The notes under the pieces: model-generated
What the model was told of the DNA's origin: nothing
Databases searched by the model: none
What the model saw: only the letters and a program-made list of their open reading frames with translations
Part shown: positions 16,039 to 27,439 of the stretch, one piece after another
Layout: each line of letters begins with the position of its first letter
How positions within the stretch are numbered: position 1 is the stretch's first letter
Program-made: the position numbers and the translations under genes
Source of the DNA: Fusicatenibacter sp.
GTDB lineage: Bacteria > Bacillota > Clostridia > Lachnospirales > Lachnospiraceae
NCBI GenBank assembly: GCA_017887445.1
Contig: JAGHIA010000042.1
Coordinates: forward strand, 1 to 37,038
Length of the DNA stretch: 37,038 nt
Direction of reading: 5' to 3'

Positions 16039-16979
16039 TATCGCAAACTGTCCCGCAGGAATTTTTCAATCGCATCAAATGGGATTTTTGAAGTATCGTC
16101 ATACAGGTCCACATGATTGCAGTTGGGTACAACCAACATCTGCTTTGGTTCCGCCGCTTTTTCAAATGCCTGCTCGCTGAAAAAACGACTTTCCGCCTGC
16201 TCGCCGACAACAAATAAAACAGGACGGGGCGAGATTTCCTCTATATGGTCATTCAGCGCGTAATTCAGGAAGCTCAGATCTGAGGTTGTGGTAAATCCAC
16301 CGCGGGCATTGGGATGATGTCCCCGCCTGGTTGCATAAAACTCAAAAAATTCCCGCCAGATGCCCTGCATTTCATCAGGAACCGTCTCTACGGCAGTTTC
16401 CGGGAACGAAGGGATATACTCCGGCCCGCCGTTTTTTGCGTCTTCCCATCGCTGAAGCGACAGCTGCTCCTTCCGCTGCTGAATCTGCTCCGGCGTCAGT
16501 CCCAGACGGGCGGCCACGCTCATGTCGTACATACTGGCCGTGACGACCGCCTTGATGCGGGTATCCATCGCCGCCGCAGAGAGAGAGAAGCCGCCGCTGC
16601 CGCAGATGCCCAGGGCGGCGATCCGCTCACGGTCCACATAGGGCAAAAGTCCCAGATAATCCACTCCTGCGCTGATATTTTCACTGAACAGATCCGGGGA
16701 AGATACATGGCGCGGTTCTCCGCCGGACTCGCCCATATAACAGGGATCGAAGGTCAGGACGACAAATCCCCGCCGGGCCAGCTCGTTGGCATACACGCAG
16801 GGACCCTGTTCCTTCACGCCGCCATAGGGCGCACCCACAACAACCGCTGGCGCCTTGCCGTTTTTGTCCAGATTTCTGGCAGTGTAAAGGTCTCCGGCAA
16901 GGACAAGACCATAACGGTTTGGATAGCGCACATGGCTCCTTTCCACATTTTCACTTAATTTACAGATATAGTTGTCCAT
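16038..16979 (-). CDS. Alpha/beta hydrolase with a Cys nucleophile elbow (dienelactone hydrolase/YcjY-like)
   Basis: In this 313-residue protein the nucleophile elbow is GICGSGG, with Cys126 in place of the more usual Ser, as in dienelactone hydrolase. The rest of a likely triad is His289 in NCNHVDLYD and an acid after the sixth strand (about 250-262, RPVLFVVGE). The oxyanion region is GAPYGGVKEQG near 49. The family is similar to YcjY/UilS-type hydrolases. The ATG follows AGGAGGATGTAAAGA. It lies in the aldo/keto reductase - cyclophilin-like run, so it probably acts on a related carbonyl or ester compound; the substrate is not known. Confidence 0.85.
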   Translation of the reverse strand: MDNYICKLSENVERSHVRYPNRYGLVLAGDLYTARNLDKNGKAPAVVVGAPYGGVKEQGPCVYANELARRGFVVLTFDPCYMGESGGEPRHVSSPDLFSENISAGVDYLGLLPYVDRERIAALGICGSGGFSLSAAAMDTRIKAVVTASMYDMSVAARLGLTPEQIQQRKEQLSLQRWEDAKNGGPEYIPSFPETAVETVPDEMQGIWREFFEFYATRRGHHPNARGGFTTTSDLSFLNYALNDHIEEISPRPVLFVVGEQAESRFFSEQAFEKAAEPKQMLVVPNCNHVDLYDDTSKIPFDAIEKFLRDSLR

Positions 16980-17101
16980 TCTTTACATCCTCCTGTTTCT
17001 TTCCTTTTAAGACCATCACCAATGCGATTCCAATCATGGTTTATGCTTCGAATAAAATGCTTATATATTATCACAGGAAATAACTTTTCGATATTGTGCT
17101 C

Positions 17102-17452
17102 TCACCTCCACGACAGTGTTGCCGTAATATTCCCTTTTCCCAGAACTTTTCGCAATTCCTTTTCTGTCATATTGATCACCTTGCCCAGTCTGGTGAAATT
17201 CCATGTGTTGGGCGCGTAGTAAATAACCAGCAGATTTCCCTCAGAAAGAATCACGTCGCCCGCTTTGGTCGTAATGCGCTGATCATTGCGCGGAAGATTT
17301 GTTCCAAGATTTCCAAATTTCTCCATATGCGCGTAATCTTTCATGGGTATCGTCAATGGGCCTTCCTTTAACAGCGCCTCCAGTGCCGCTGAAGAACTGC
17401 CCGGTGTCAGTTCAATATGAAGGTCTGTTCCGTTCACTTCCATGTTCAGCAT
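17102..17452 (-). CDS. Cyclophilin-like fold protein
   Basis: The 116-residue protein matches the small cyclophilin-like family: LPRNDQRITTKAGDVILSEG, NLLVIYYAPNTWNFTRLGKV, and a C-terminal KGNITATLS strand. There is no signal peptide, so it is cytoplasmic. Start: AGGAGGTG lies about 9 bases before the ATG at 17452; an upstream GTG overlaps the ribosome site itself and is unlikely. Only 16 bp separate it from the aldo/keto reductase gene, so the two are cotranscribed. The family often travels with oxidoreductases, but its biochemical role is not established. Confidence 0.85.
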   Translation of the reverse strand: MLNMEVNGTDLHIELTPGSSSAALEALLKEGPLTIPMKDYAHMEKFGNLGTNLPRNDQRITTKAGDVILSEGNLLVIYYAPNTWNFTRLGKVINMTEKELRKVLGKGNITATLSWR

Positions 17453-17468
17453 ATTATTTTTCACCTCC

Positions 17469-18344
17469 TTAAAGTGTCGTCAGCACAGGATTTTTCAGAT
17501 AGTTGTACAGCCGGTCGATCTCGCCGGGTTTTGAACAGTCCAGCATGGACGGAGCATTTTTATCCAGTGCCGCGATCTTAACCATGTCCTCCTCATCCAG
17601 CGCAAAATCCCAAATGTTCAGATTTTCTTTCATGCGCTCTGTATGAACGGATTTTGGAATGACGATCACATTCTGCTGAACATTCCAGCGCAAGATAACC
17701 TGTGCGGCCGTTTTCCCGTGCTTTGCGGCGATTTCCGTTAAAACAGGTTCTGTGAACATCCCTTTCAGGCCTTCGGCAAAAGGCGCCCATCCTTGTGGCT
17801 GCACGCCGAGCTTTTCCATCACCGCAAGTTCCTGTGTCCGCTGATAATGGGGATGACGCTCGATCTGATCGACCATCGGCTTTATCTTGACGTTATAGCA
17901 AAGGTCCATCAGACGGGCAGCGTCAAAATTGCACACCCCGATCGCGCGGACCTTACCTTCCTGATAAAGTTCTTCCATGGCCCGCCACGCGCCGTAATAA
18001 TCGCCCAACGGCATGTGGATAAGATACAGATCCAGGTAATCCAATCCCAGTTTTTCCATGGAACGGGTAAACGCCTCTCTCAGTCCTTCATACCCCATCT
18101 CCTGAATGTATGCTTTGGTGGCGATAAACAAGTCTTCCCTTTTTAACAGGCCATCCGCCGCCGCTTCCTTGATTGCCGCGCCCACTGCAGCTTCATTTTG
18201 ATAGGAACTGGCTGTATCGATCAGGCGATAACCGGTACGGATCGCATTGAGAACGACCTCCTTGCACTCCTGCCCGGGCACCTGAAAGACACCAAAACCT
18301 TCCCGGGGCATTTTCACGCCGTTGTATAACAGAATATCATCCAT
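17469..18344 (-). CDS. Aldo/keto reductase
   Basis: The 291-residue (alpha/beta)8 NADPH-dependent carbonyl reductase carries the full catalytic tetrad: Asp43 and Tyr48 (LIDTASSYQNE), Lys77 (FIATKAY) and His110 (LDLYLIHMP). The NADP-binding end has VIVIPKSVHTERMKEN. It reduces aldehydes or ketones in the cytoplasm. The ATG at 18344 follows AAGGAGGTACAAAGCG, which excludes the longer frame to 18395. It is the first gene of the operon and is divergent from the LysR gene at 18576. Confidence 0.93.
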   Translation of the reverse strand: MDDILLYNGVKMPREGFGVFQVPGQECKEVVLNAIRTGYRLIDTASSYQNEAAVGAAIKEAAADGLLKREDLFIATKAYIQEMGYEGLREAFTRSMEKLGLDYLDLYLIHMPLGDYYGAWRAMEELYQEGKVRAIGVCNFDAARLMDLCYNVKIKPMVDQIERHPHYQRTQELAVMEKLGVQPQGWAPFAEGLKGMFTEPVLTEIAAKHGKTAAQVILRWNVQQNVIVIPKSVHTERMKENLNIWDFALDEEDMVKIAALDKNAPSMLDCSKPGEIDRLYNYLKNPVLTTL

Positions 18345-18404
18345 CGCTTTGTACCTCCTTCTTCCAGCCGCCGCTATGGCTTCGCTGTACTTCACTGTAT
18401 TTAC

Positions 18405-18433
18405 AGTATAATTCGCAGGAGACAGAATTACAA
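18405..18433 (-). promoter_or_regulatory. Promoter of the aldo/keto reductase operon
   Basis: TTGTAA (18433-18428), 17 bp, TATACT (18410-18405) on the minus strand, about 60 bp before the start codon. Confidence 0.6.
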
Positions 18434-18460
18434 ACAGCTATTAAGAATAGATAATGATAG

Positions 18461-18530
18461 TTGACAGGAATGGTTCGGACAAATATAATGAGATAATGAG
18501 AACCATAATAAGAACTGCTAATAACAGTTC
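18461..18530 (+). promoter_or_regulatory. Promoter of the LysR gene and inverted-repeat operator candidate
   Basis: TTGACA (18461-18466), 17 bp, TATAAT (18484-18489) is a perfect sigma-A consensus. Downstream of the expected start lies GAACTG-N7-CAGTTC (18512-18530), a plausible autoregulatory LysR site. Confidence 0.7.
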
Positions 18531-18575
18531 AGAAAAACAATAAAGAAAAAACAAAGAAAAGGAAGGAGAACCTCA

Positions 18576-19472
18576 ATGATCGAGACGAGACTGCTGCAAT
18601 ATTTTCTCGCCGTCGCGAGGGAACTGAATATTACCAAGGCTGCGGAATCCCTTTATATTGCGCAGCCAACCCTGTCAAAGCAGATGATGGAACTGGAACA
18701 GCAGCTTGGCAAGCAGCTGTTTATCCGGGGCAAGCGAAAGCTGACGTTGACAGAAGAGGGAACTTTTCTCCGCGGCAAAGCACAGGAAATCCTGGAGCTG
18801 ATGGACAACACCGAAGCCGCTTTCCATACAGAGGAGACCCTGCTGGGTGGCCATATCACCATCGGCTGCGGCGAGACGATAGCTATGGACCGGATTGCCG
18901 GCCTTCTCGCGGATTTCCATAACAAGTATCCAGATGTCCAGCTTCATACGCACAGTGGCGACGCAGATATCATTCTGGACCGTCTGGATAAGGGATTGGC
19001 AGATCTTGGACTCCTTCTGGGACCGATCCGTCAGGAGAAATATGATTACCTCAGCCTGCAGCAAAAAGATATTTACGGGTTGCTGATGCCGGCAGACTGT
19101 GCGCTGGCGCGCCAGGATGTCATCAACATCGACCAGTTAAAAGCTCTGCCCATGATCATGTCCGAACAGACTTTTTCCGGCCACCAGGAACTGGAATGGT
19201 TTGGTTCGGATTATTCCGTTATGAACGTGGTCGCCACCTACAATCTGATCTACAACGCGACCTTTCTGGTGGAGCACGGCATCGGCTACGCCCTTTGCCT
19301 GGACCGTCTGGTGAATACCCAGGGAAGAAACCTGACTTTCCGGCCCATTGTCCCGGAACTTTCGGTTGACCTGTATATCGTCACCAAAAAATATCAGGCG
19401 TTTTCGCCTGCGGTTAAGATTTTTCTGAAACAACTGCAGGACGCGGTCCAGGAAACGGGATACGGGGAATAA
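18576..19472 (+). CDS. LysR-family transcriptional regulator
   Basis: The 298-residue protein has the N-terminal winged HTH (LLQYFLAVARELNITKAAES, IAQPTLSKQMMELEQQLG) and a C-terminal periplasmic-binding-like effector domain (about 90-295, GHITIGCGETIAMDRIAG). The start follows GGAAGGAGAACCTCA. It is divergent from the aldo/keto reductase operon and very probably regulates it. The effector is unknown. Confidence 0.93.
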   Translation: MIETRLLQYFLAVARELNITKAAESLYIAQPTLSKQMMELEQQLGKQLFIRGKRKLTLTEEGTFLRGKAQEILELMDNTEAAFHTEETLLGGHITIGCGETIAMDRIAGLLADFHNKYPDVQLHTHSGDADIILDRLDKGLADLGLLLGPIRQEKYDYLSLQQKDIYGLLMPADCALARQDVINIDQLKALPMIMSEQTFSGHQELEWFGSDYSVMNVVATYNLIYNATFLVEHGIGYALCLDRLVNTQGRNLTFRPIVPELSVDLYIVTKKYQAFSPAVKIFLKQLQDAVQETGYGE

Positions 19473-19496
19473 CGAATCGTTTTCGTGCAAATGAAA

Positions 19497-19537
19497 AGAG
19501 TTACAAAATCCCCAAAAACAGGGAACTTTATAACTCT
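19497..19537. terminator. Probable terminator between convergent LysR and atpC
   Basis: AGAGTTA (19497-19503) pairs with TAACTCT (19531-19537), with inner CCC/GGG pairing and an internal loop. It lies between the LysR stop and the atpC stop. The T-runs are weak. Confidence 0.5.
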
Positions 19538-19591
19538 CTCTTTGAACGCTGCCCACTCTTGCGCGCTTTCGTTCTGCAGTTCTTTTACTTC

Positions 19592-19993
19592 TTAGTTCTT
19601 CACACCCAAACGCACCAGCGCACGCTTAAGCTTTGCCTCGGCCAGTTTAAACTCCTGATCTGTCAGGCCACCCTGGGCCAGCAGCTTCTCCGCCCGTTTT
19701 TTCGCCTCTCCGGCACGCTTCTCGTCGATATCCTCTTTCCACTCCCAGGTGGTGGCCAGAAGGCTGCAGGCGCCGCCCATGACGGAAAGCATGCCGCCGA
19801 TGCAGGCCGCCTCCCGCTTCCCACCATCCGGAAGGACCACGAAGGCTCTGCCCATTCCCAGGGCCGTGCAGAAATTGCAGTGACCCGCCAGGATCTCCAG
19901 ATCCCCCATGATCGTCCGGCAGAACACGCGCTCCACTTCGCCCTCGAACAGCAGGCCGTCCGGCGTACCGATCCGCAATGGAAATGTTTTCAT
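19592..19993 (-). CDS. atpC: ATP synthase epsilon subunit
   Basis: The 133-residue F1 epsilon subunit forms the central stalk with gamma and couples rotation to catalysis. The N-terminal beta sandwich (FPLRIGTPDGLLFEGEVERV, MGDLEILAGHCNF) is followed by the two-helix C-terminal domain (about 90-130, KRAGEAKKRAEKLLA). It starts 12 bp after atpD with AAGGAGG before the ATG. It is the last gene of the operon. Confidence 0.95.
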   Translation of the reverse strand: MKTFPLRIGTPDGLLFEGEVERVFCRTIMGDLEILAGHCNFCTALGMGRAFVVLPDGGKREAACIGGMLSVMGGACSLLATTWEWKEDIDEKRAGEAKKRAEKLLAQGGLTDQEFKLAEAKLKRALVRLGVKN

Positions 19994-20005
19994 AGACGGC
20001 CTCCT

Positions 20006-21567
<1,562 letters not shown>

Positions 21568-21582
21568 AAACACACTCAGACA

Positions 21583-22443
21583 TCAAATTCCTTCCGCGCC
21601 GCCCACGATCTCTGTGATCTCCTGGGTGATGCTGGCCTGACGGGCCCGGTTGTAATACAGATTCAGCTGCCCGATCATTGCCTCCGCGTTGCTGGTGGCT
21701 GACTCCATGGCTGTCCTTCTGGCTGCCAGCTCGCTGGCTCTGGCCTCGCAGACACCGCCGTAAAGCAGTCCGGCCAGATACTCGGGCACGATCGCGTCGA
21801 AGACCTCCTCGGCGCTGGGTTCATAGAGGATCAGGTTCCGAATCCGTTTCTTTTCCTCCATACTTTTCCGGTCCAGATCCGAAAGGGGCAGCAAAGATAT
21901 CACATCCGCCTGCTGAGAGAGCATGGAAAGAAATCTCGTGTAGCACAGCTCAATGTGCCCAATGGTCTTGTTCCGGTACTCCCGGCAGAGCAGCTTTGCC
22001 ATCGCAAAGCAGTCCGCCACGGAAATGTCCGCAATCTCCGCGAACTGATCCGTAAGGACGGAAATGCCGTTTCGGCGGCAGTATTCCAGCGCCTTTTTGC
22101 CCAGGGGCAGCGCCACAAAACTCCTGTCCCCGGCGGCAGCCTCCAGCGCCTTGAAAAGATTGCTGTTGTAGCCGCCCGCCAGTCCACGGTCGCCCGCCAG
22201 CATCACATAGCACCAGGTCTCCTGCACCGGCTTTTTCACATACACGGAAGTGAAGTCCGTGTTGCCCTCGGCGATCTCCTGCAGCGTCTCATACAGCTCG
22301 CGGAAATAGGGGCGGCAGGCGTCCGCCTGATCCTTCGCCCTGCGCAGCTTGGAGGACGCCACCAGTTCCATTGCCTTGGTGATCTGCATGGTACTCTGGA
22401 CGCTTTTGATCCGCAGTTTCACTGCTTTCATATTTGCAGCCAT
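21583..22443 (-). CDS. atpG: ATP synthase gamma subunit
   Basis: The 286-residue rotor shaft subunit has the conserved N-terminal helix (KLRIKSVQSTMQITKAMELV), the nucleotide-fold-like middle (AGDRGLAGGYNSNLFK) and the conserved C-terminal helix (YNRARQASITQEITEIVGGA). The ATG follows AAAGGAGGAAGCGC, 12 bp after atpA. Confidence 0.97.
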   Translation of the reverse strand: MAANMKAVKLRIKSVQSTMQITKAMELVASSKLRRAKDQADACRPYFRELYETLQEIAEGNTDFTSVYVKKPVQETWCYVMLAGDRGLAGGYNSNLFKALEAAAGDRSFVALPLGKKALEYCRRNGISVLTDQFAEIADISVADCFAMAKLLCREYRNKTIGHIELCYTRFLSMLSQQADVISLLPLSDLDRKSMEEKKRIRNLILYEPSAEEVFDAIVPEYLAGLLYGGVCEARASELAARRTAMESATSNAEAMIGQLNLYYNRARQASITQEITEIVGGAEGI

Positions 22444-22455
22444 GCGCTTCCTCCT

Positions 22456-23991
22456 TTACCCCTGTTCCCCGGGCCTCGTATCCAGAAAGCTGTCTGTGTA
22501 CGCCTCCAGGGAAGCTTTCAGCTTCTCTTCCGTCTCCGCGTCCAGGTTTCCTGTGGAGCGGATCGCCTCCATCGCAGCCGCGCCATCAGCGTCCGTATCC
22601 AGATACAGATACAGACCGGACTCGTAAGCCTTCACATCCTCCACAGCCACCCGGGCAAGGATTCCTTTGGTGACCGCGTACAGGATCGCCACCTGCTTTT
22701 CCACCGGAACCGGCGCGTTCTGTCCCTGCTTCAGCACCTCCACGATCCGGGCGCCCTGCTCCAGACGCGCCTTGGTGTCCGCGTCCAGATCCGATCCGAA
22801 CTGAGCGAAACTCTGGAGTTCCCGGTACTGGGAATACAGAAGCTTCAGGGTTCCGGCCACCTTCTTCATGGCTTTGATCTGCGCGTTTCCGCCCACGCGG
22901 GACACGGAAATACCCGGGTTCACAGCCGGCATGACGCCGGAATGGAACAGCTCCGTCTCAAGGAAAATCTGTCCATCTGTAATGGAGATCACGTTGGTCG
23001 GAATATAAGCCGACACGTCGCCTGCCTGGGTCTCGATGATCGGCAGCGCCGTCAGGGAACCGCCGCCGTGGGCATCGTCCAGCTTCGCCGCACGCTCCAG
23101 AAGCCGGGAATGCAGATAGAATACATCGCCCGGATAAGCCTCGCGGCCAGGGGGCCTGCGGATCAGCAGGGAAAGGGCACGGTAGGCCACCGCATGCTTG
23201 GAAAGATCGTCGTAGATGATCAGCACATGTTTTCCCTTATACATAAAATATTCGCCCATGGCACAGCCCGAATAGGGGGCGATATACTGCAGCGGACTCG
23301 CCTCGGAAGCGCTGGCCGCCACCACAATAGTATAATCCATAGCGCCGTTTTTCATCAGTGTCTCCACCAGAGAAGCCACTGTGGATCGCTTCTGTCCGAT
23401 GGCCACATAGATGCAGATTACGTCCTTGCCCTTCTGGTTGATGATCGTATCCGACGCCACCGTGGTCTTACCCGTCTGGCGGTCGCCGATGATCAGCTCA
23501 CGCTGTCCCCTTCCGATGGGGATCATGGCGTCGATGGCCTTGATGCCCGTCTGCAGGGGTTCATATACGGAGCGCCGCTCACAGATGCCCGGCGCGGGAC
23601 TTTCAATAGGGCGGTATTCCTCCGCCGCAATGGGGCCCGCTCCGTCGATCGGCTGTCCCAGGGCATTCACCACGCGGCCGATCATGGCCTCCCCCACCGG
23701 TACGGACACAACTTTTCCGGTGCGCTTTACGGTCTGGCCCTCGCCAATGCGTTCGTCTGAGCCAAAAAGCACCACCGACACGCTGTTTTCCTCCAGGTTC
23801 TGCGCCAGACCAAAGCTACCGTCCTCAAACTCCAGCAGTTCGCCCGCCATACAGTTCACCAGGCCGCTGACTCTGGCGATCCCGTCTCCTACCATCAGGA
23901 TCGTGCCCGTCTCGTCCTGCCGGATGGCGTTGTCGTAATATTTGATCTGGCTGCGGATGACCTTGGATATTTCTTCAGGTTTTAATTGCAT
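22456..23991 (-). CDS. atpA: ATP synthase alpha subunit
   Basis: The 511-residue non-catalytic nucleotide-binding F1 subunit. The P-loop is GDRQTGKT at 169-176, with the family features [11 protein letters not shown] near 34 and [20 protein letters not shown]-type sequence (here [19 protein letters not shown]). The ATG at 23991 has AAAGGGG five bases upstream; the frame to 24054 is a false extension. It is preceded by an 80-bp gap with overlapping stem-loops. Confidence 0.98.
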   Translation of the reverse strand: MQLKPEEISKVIRSQIKYYDNAIRQDETGTILMVGDGIARVSGLVNCMAGELLEFEDGSFGLAQNLEENSVSVVLFGSDERIGEGQTVKRTGKVVSVPVGEAMIGRVVNALGQPIDGAGPIAAEEYRPIESPAPGICERRSVYEPLQTGIKAIDAMIPIGRGQRELIIGDRQTGKTTVASDTIINQKGKDVICIYVAIGQKRSTVASLVETLMKNGAMDYTIVVAASASEASPLQYIAPYSGCAMGEYFMYKGKHVLIIYDDLSKHAVAYRALSLLIRRPPGREAYPGDVFYLHSRLLERAAKLDDAHGGGSLTALPIIETQAGDVSAYIPTNVISITDGQIFLETELFHSGVMPAVNPGISVSRVGGNAQIKAMKKVAGTLKLLYSQYRELQSFAQFGSDLDADTKARLEQGARIVEVLKQGQNAPVPVEKQVAILYAVTKGILARVAVEDVKAYESGLYLYLDTDADGAAAMEAIRSTGNLDAETEEKLKASLEAYTDSFLDTRPGEQG

Positions 23992-24036
23992 GTTTACCCC
24001 TTTCATGGCGCACTTGCTACGCCAATAATGGTAGAT

Positions 24037-24060
24037 TTGGAAGTTTACTTCCAAACTTCC
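24037..24060 (-). promoter_or_regulatory. Mutually exclusive stem-loops in the atpH-atpA gap
   Basis: TTGGAAGT/ACTTCCAA (24037-24044 with 24047-24054, 2-nt loop) and GGAAGTTT/AAACTTCC (24039-24046 with 24053-24060, 6-nt loop) are both perfect 8-bp stems that share bases. It may tune the relative expression of F1 subunits; function is inferred. Confidence 0.4.
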
Positions 24061-24071
24061 ATTCCCATCCT

Positions 24072-24611
24072 TTAAACAATGATTTCATCCAGTTTTCCGG
24101 AGATGCCCGCCAGACGGCCCTGTACCGTGCCGTCGAGCCGCTTCCCCTCAAGCTCCACCCGAAGGCCCGCCAGAACGGAAGCGTCCGTCTTCCGGATCAG
24201 CTCAATCTTCTTTCCGCTTATCGTTTCCAGACGGCTGCGCAAAGCCTCTGCCTGCTTTGTGCTCAATGGCACCGCGCTGGTCACAACGGCCACGGCGATC
24301 CCGTGATCCTCGTTGTAGCGCCGCACAAATTCCTCGCAGCAGCCGGAAAATTCCGAAAGAAGATTTTTCTCGCACAACAGTTTTATAAAATTCACCAGAT
24401 AGCGCTCTGCCTGCGCGCCAAAAGCCTCCTCCACAAGGCCGGTTCTCTCGGTCTTGGGGATTGACGGCTCGGAAAGCAGACGGATGTAATCGGGATTTTC
24501 AAAAAACAGCTTCCGCACCTCCAGGAGCTCCTCCTTTATGGCCGCGGAACGTCCTTCCTGGGCGGCAAGGTCGTAGAGACTGCCGCCGTAAAGCTTCGCA
24601 GCCTGTGTCAT
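24072..24611 (-). CDS. atpH: ATP synthase delta subunit
   Basis: The 179-residue peripheral stalk subunit (OSCP type) links F1 to the b subunits. The N-terminal helical bundle is at about 1-105 ([36 protein letters not shown]). The C-terminal part ends in [10 protein letters not shown], matching the family ending. Its ATG overlaps the atpF stop in an ATGA, so the two are translationally coupled. Confidence 0.95.
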   Translation of the reverse strand: MTQAAKLYGGSLYDLAAQEGRSAAIKEELLEVRKLFFENPDYIRLLSEPSIPKTERTGLVEEAFGAQAERYLVNFIKLLCEKNLLSEFSGCCEEFVRRYNEDHGIAVAVVTSAVPLSTKQAEALRSRLETISGKKIELIRKTDASVLAGLRVELEGKRLDGTVQGRLAGISGKLDEIIV

Positions 24612-25114
24612 GACGCCTCACCTACATTTGAAATAAATTCGTCGATCAGTTTCGCGTGGTCCTCCTGATTGATCTCTCGCTCGATCACCTTTCCGGCAAT
24701 CTCCATTGCCATACCTCCGATCTCGTTCTTAATCTCGCCCACAGCTTTCCGTTTTTCCTGGGCGATGTCCTTCTCCGCCCGGGAGCGCATGGCCGCGGCT
24801 TCCTGCTCCGCCTCTTTCAGAAGCTTCTCACTCTGAGCCTCCGCTGTCTTCTGGGCGGTCAAAAGGATCTCGCCGGCTTTGTTCTTCGCCTCCAGCATGT
24901 TCTGCTCGTACTCGGCCTTCAGCTCCTTTGCTTCCTCACGCACCTTGTCGGCGTCCTGAAGCACGGCGTCGGCCTTCGCCCTTCTCTCCTCAAGGATCTT
25001 GTTGATGGGTTTGAACAGAAAACGTTTGATCAGATAGACCTGGATAAACAGATTCGCGATCTGCGCAAGGAACGTCCAGGGCACAAGTCCCACCAGCTCC
25101 TGTACTTCCGTCAT
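24608..25114 (-). CDS. atpF: ATP synthase b subunit
   Basis: The 168-residue stator subunit has one N-terminal membrane helix (about 10-30, WTFLAQIANLFIQVYLIKRF), then a long charged coiled coil rich in Ala, Glu and Lys. The family KPI motif (FKPINKILEERRAKADAVL) follows the helix. The ATG follows AGGAGGTTGCGGAA. Confidence 0.96.
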   Translation of the reverse strand: MTEVQELVGLVPWTFLAQIANLFIQVYLIKRFLFKPINKILEERRAKADAVLQDADKVREEAKELKAEYEQNMLEAKNKAGEILLTAQKTAEAQSEKLLKEAEQEAAAMRSRAEKDIAQEKRKAVGEIKNEIGGMAMEIAGKVIEREINQEDHAKLIDEFISNVGEAS

Positions 25115-25158
25115 TTCCGCAACCTCCTGTCTCTTAGTTTGTTACAGCCGTATCCCGC

Positions 25159-26260
<1,102 letters not shown>

Positions 26261-26302
26261 ACGTTTCACCTCCTCCGATGTCCTGCATCCTTTTGTCGTT
26301 GT

Positions 26303-26370
26303 TTCGCAGTAACCGTCCAACTGGCCAGACAGTTGCGTTTCGTAACCATTCAACCGGACAGACCGTTACG
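26303..26370. repeat. Two copies of the GTAAC dispersed repeat in the atpI-atpB gap
   Basis: 26303-26338 and 26341-26370 are imperfect inverted repeats in tandem. Left arms read GTAACCGTCCAACT (26309) and GTAACCATTCAACC (26342); right arms end AGTTGCG and CCGTTACG. The second left arm differs from the copy at 16011 at one base of 14. Confidence 0.6.
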
Positions 26371-26380
26371 TTGTTTCCCT

Positions 26381-26791
26381 TTATTTTTTGATGATTCCCC
26401 GGATTTTTATTCCCACAGAAGGAAATAAAAGCGGAAGAAGTCCCGCTACAAAGTGAAAGCATGGCGCGACGATGGCCGCCACCGCCCAAAGCATCTGAAA
26501 CATCATCCTCTGGCTGTAACTGGCCTTCAGCCGCAGTCTGGCATCGTCCGCCCCGGCTGCCGCCGCCTTCTGGACCGTGACTCCCAGCCACAGAAAATTC
26601 AGTACTGCCACCGCGCCGCCGCCGATCCCTGCCAGGATCACCGTATAATCAAACGGCACCTTGTCCGGCATCGCCGCGTGCAGTACCGCATACACCAGCC
26701 ACATCAGAAGCACGCCCACTGCCGTGCTCACCGCCACGTTTTTCGTCTCCCGCTTTACGGCAGGCTGAAGCTTTTCTGAAAAAATGCTCAT
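26381..26791 (-). CDS. atpI: ATP synthase subunit I-like protein
   Basis: The 136-residue protein has four hydrophobic segments in two pairs (about 20-40, 49-70, 95-112, 114-130), as in the small ATP synthase I chain that helps c-ring assembly or Mg2+/Ca2+ supply. Sequence identity is weak in this family, so the call rests mainly on position between atpZ and atpB. Start: GGAG six bases before the ATG at 26791 is better than the ATG at 26803. Confidence 0.75.
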   Translation of the reverse strand: MSIFSEKLQPAVKRETKNVAVSTAVGVLLMWLVYAVLHAAMPDKVPFDYTVILAGIGGGAVAVLNFLWLGVTVQKAAAAGADDARLRLKASYSQRMMFQMLWAVAAIVAPCFHFVAGLLPLLFPSVGIKIRGIIKK

Positions 26792-26831
26792 ATCGTTCTC
26801 CATTTCTGTTTTTTTGCGCCCGTCCGGTCAT

Positions 26832-27101
26832 TTACTCGTGGGTGTTGAAGGAACAGCCCCTTTGGCTCTCCTGCTCCTTCTTTTTATCCCTTTTCGTCTC
26901 GGCCAGATACAGCTTCCAGGCCGTCATGCCAGAACCACCCAGGCCAAAAAGAAACCCCGGAAGATACACCCAGCCGCCGGCCCCGGCTTTCGCCGTCAGA
27001 AGCCAGCAAAGACCAATGCACAAAAGCAGCGGCGTCACAAGCGAAAACCCAAACTGCGTCGTCATCATCAGGTTTTTTGCAAGATTCATCCACTGCTTCA
27101 T
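26832..27101 (-). CDS. atpZ: AtpZ/AtpI-family small membrane protein
   Basis: The 89-residue protein has two hydrophobic segments (about 15-35 and 44-66) and a charged, Lys-rich tail. It contains the G-rich second helix (GFLFGLGGSGMTAWKLYL) seen in the ATPase gene 1 family. It is the first gene of the operon; the ATG follows GGAGGTGGAGCACA. Confidence 0.75.
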   Translation of the reverse strand: MKQWMNLAKNLMMTTQFGFSLVTPLLLCIGLCWLLTAKAGAGGWVYLPGFLFGLGGSGMTAWKLYLAETKRDKKKEQESQRGCSFNTHE

Positions 27102-27128
27102 TGTGCTCCACCTCCTGGCTTTTTCTTG

Positions 27129-27157
27129 ATATTACTCTTTCCCAAACCTCAAGTCAA
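27129..27157 (-). promoter_or_regulatory. Promoter of the ATP synthase operon
   Basis: TTGACT (27157-27152), a 17-bp spacer, TAATAT (27134-27129) on the minus strand, 28 bp before the atpZ start. It overlaps the tail of the zinc-ribbon frame, which supports that gene really ending earlier. Confidence 0.75.
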
Positions 27158-27439
27158 GATGCAAATCTCCATAAGTTTCCAAACAAGTAACCGTTTATTC
27201 AATAAACTGGCATTTTGAGTTTCTACGCAGTCAAAAACCCCGCTGCAAGCAGCGGGGGGGGGTTCTATATGTACACCTTCCGGTATTGTATAACCACATT
27301 CGTCACAGATGCTTTCCCCTACAGATAGGCCATCCTGAATAATCACCTCAATGCCCGCTTTCGCGCCGCAATGAGGGCAATCAATTTCTTCAAATGTTTT
27401 CATTTGACGTATATCTTCACAATTTGCAAAATTAATCAT
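27149..27439 (-). CDS. Small zinc-ribbon protein, probably frame-altered at its C-terminus
   Basis: The first ~50 residues form a convincing double CxxC zinc ribbon: CPHCGAK at about 21-27 and CDECGY at about 44-49. The ATG at 27439 follows GGAAGGAAAGACCT. After residue 59 the frame runs through nine C (PPP), an intrinsic terminator at 27233-27257 and the atp promoter, so the final ~35 residues are unlikely to be native. In the neighbouring frame a TAG lies just before the C-run, which would give a natural end. It follows the CooC-like fragment with an ATGA overlap. The function is unknown. Confidence 0.5.
   Translation of the reverse strand: MINFANCEDIRQMKTFEEIDCPHCGAKAGIEVIIQDGLSVGESICDECGYTIPEGVHIEPPPAACSGVFDCVETQNASLLNKRLLVWKLMEICILT
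27233..27257 (-). terminator. Rho-independent terminator using a homopolymeric G/C run
   Basis: CCCCGCTG/CAGCGGGG (27238-27245 with 27250-27257), loop CAAG, followed on the minus strand by T5 (27233-27237). The right arm is part of a nine-G tract (27254-27262). Confidence 0.8.

Noticed and set aside
21955-23760. A 601-codon open frame on the plus strand opposite atpA and atpG
   Set aside because: It is the antisense shadow of highly conserved ATP synthase genes, with no ribosome site or protein family features; GC-rich third positions keep the opposite frame open.
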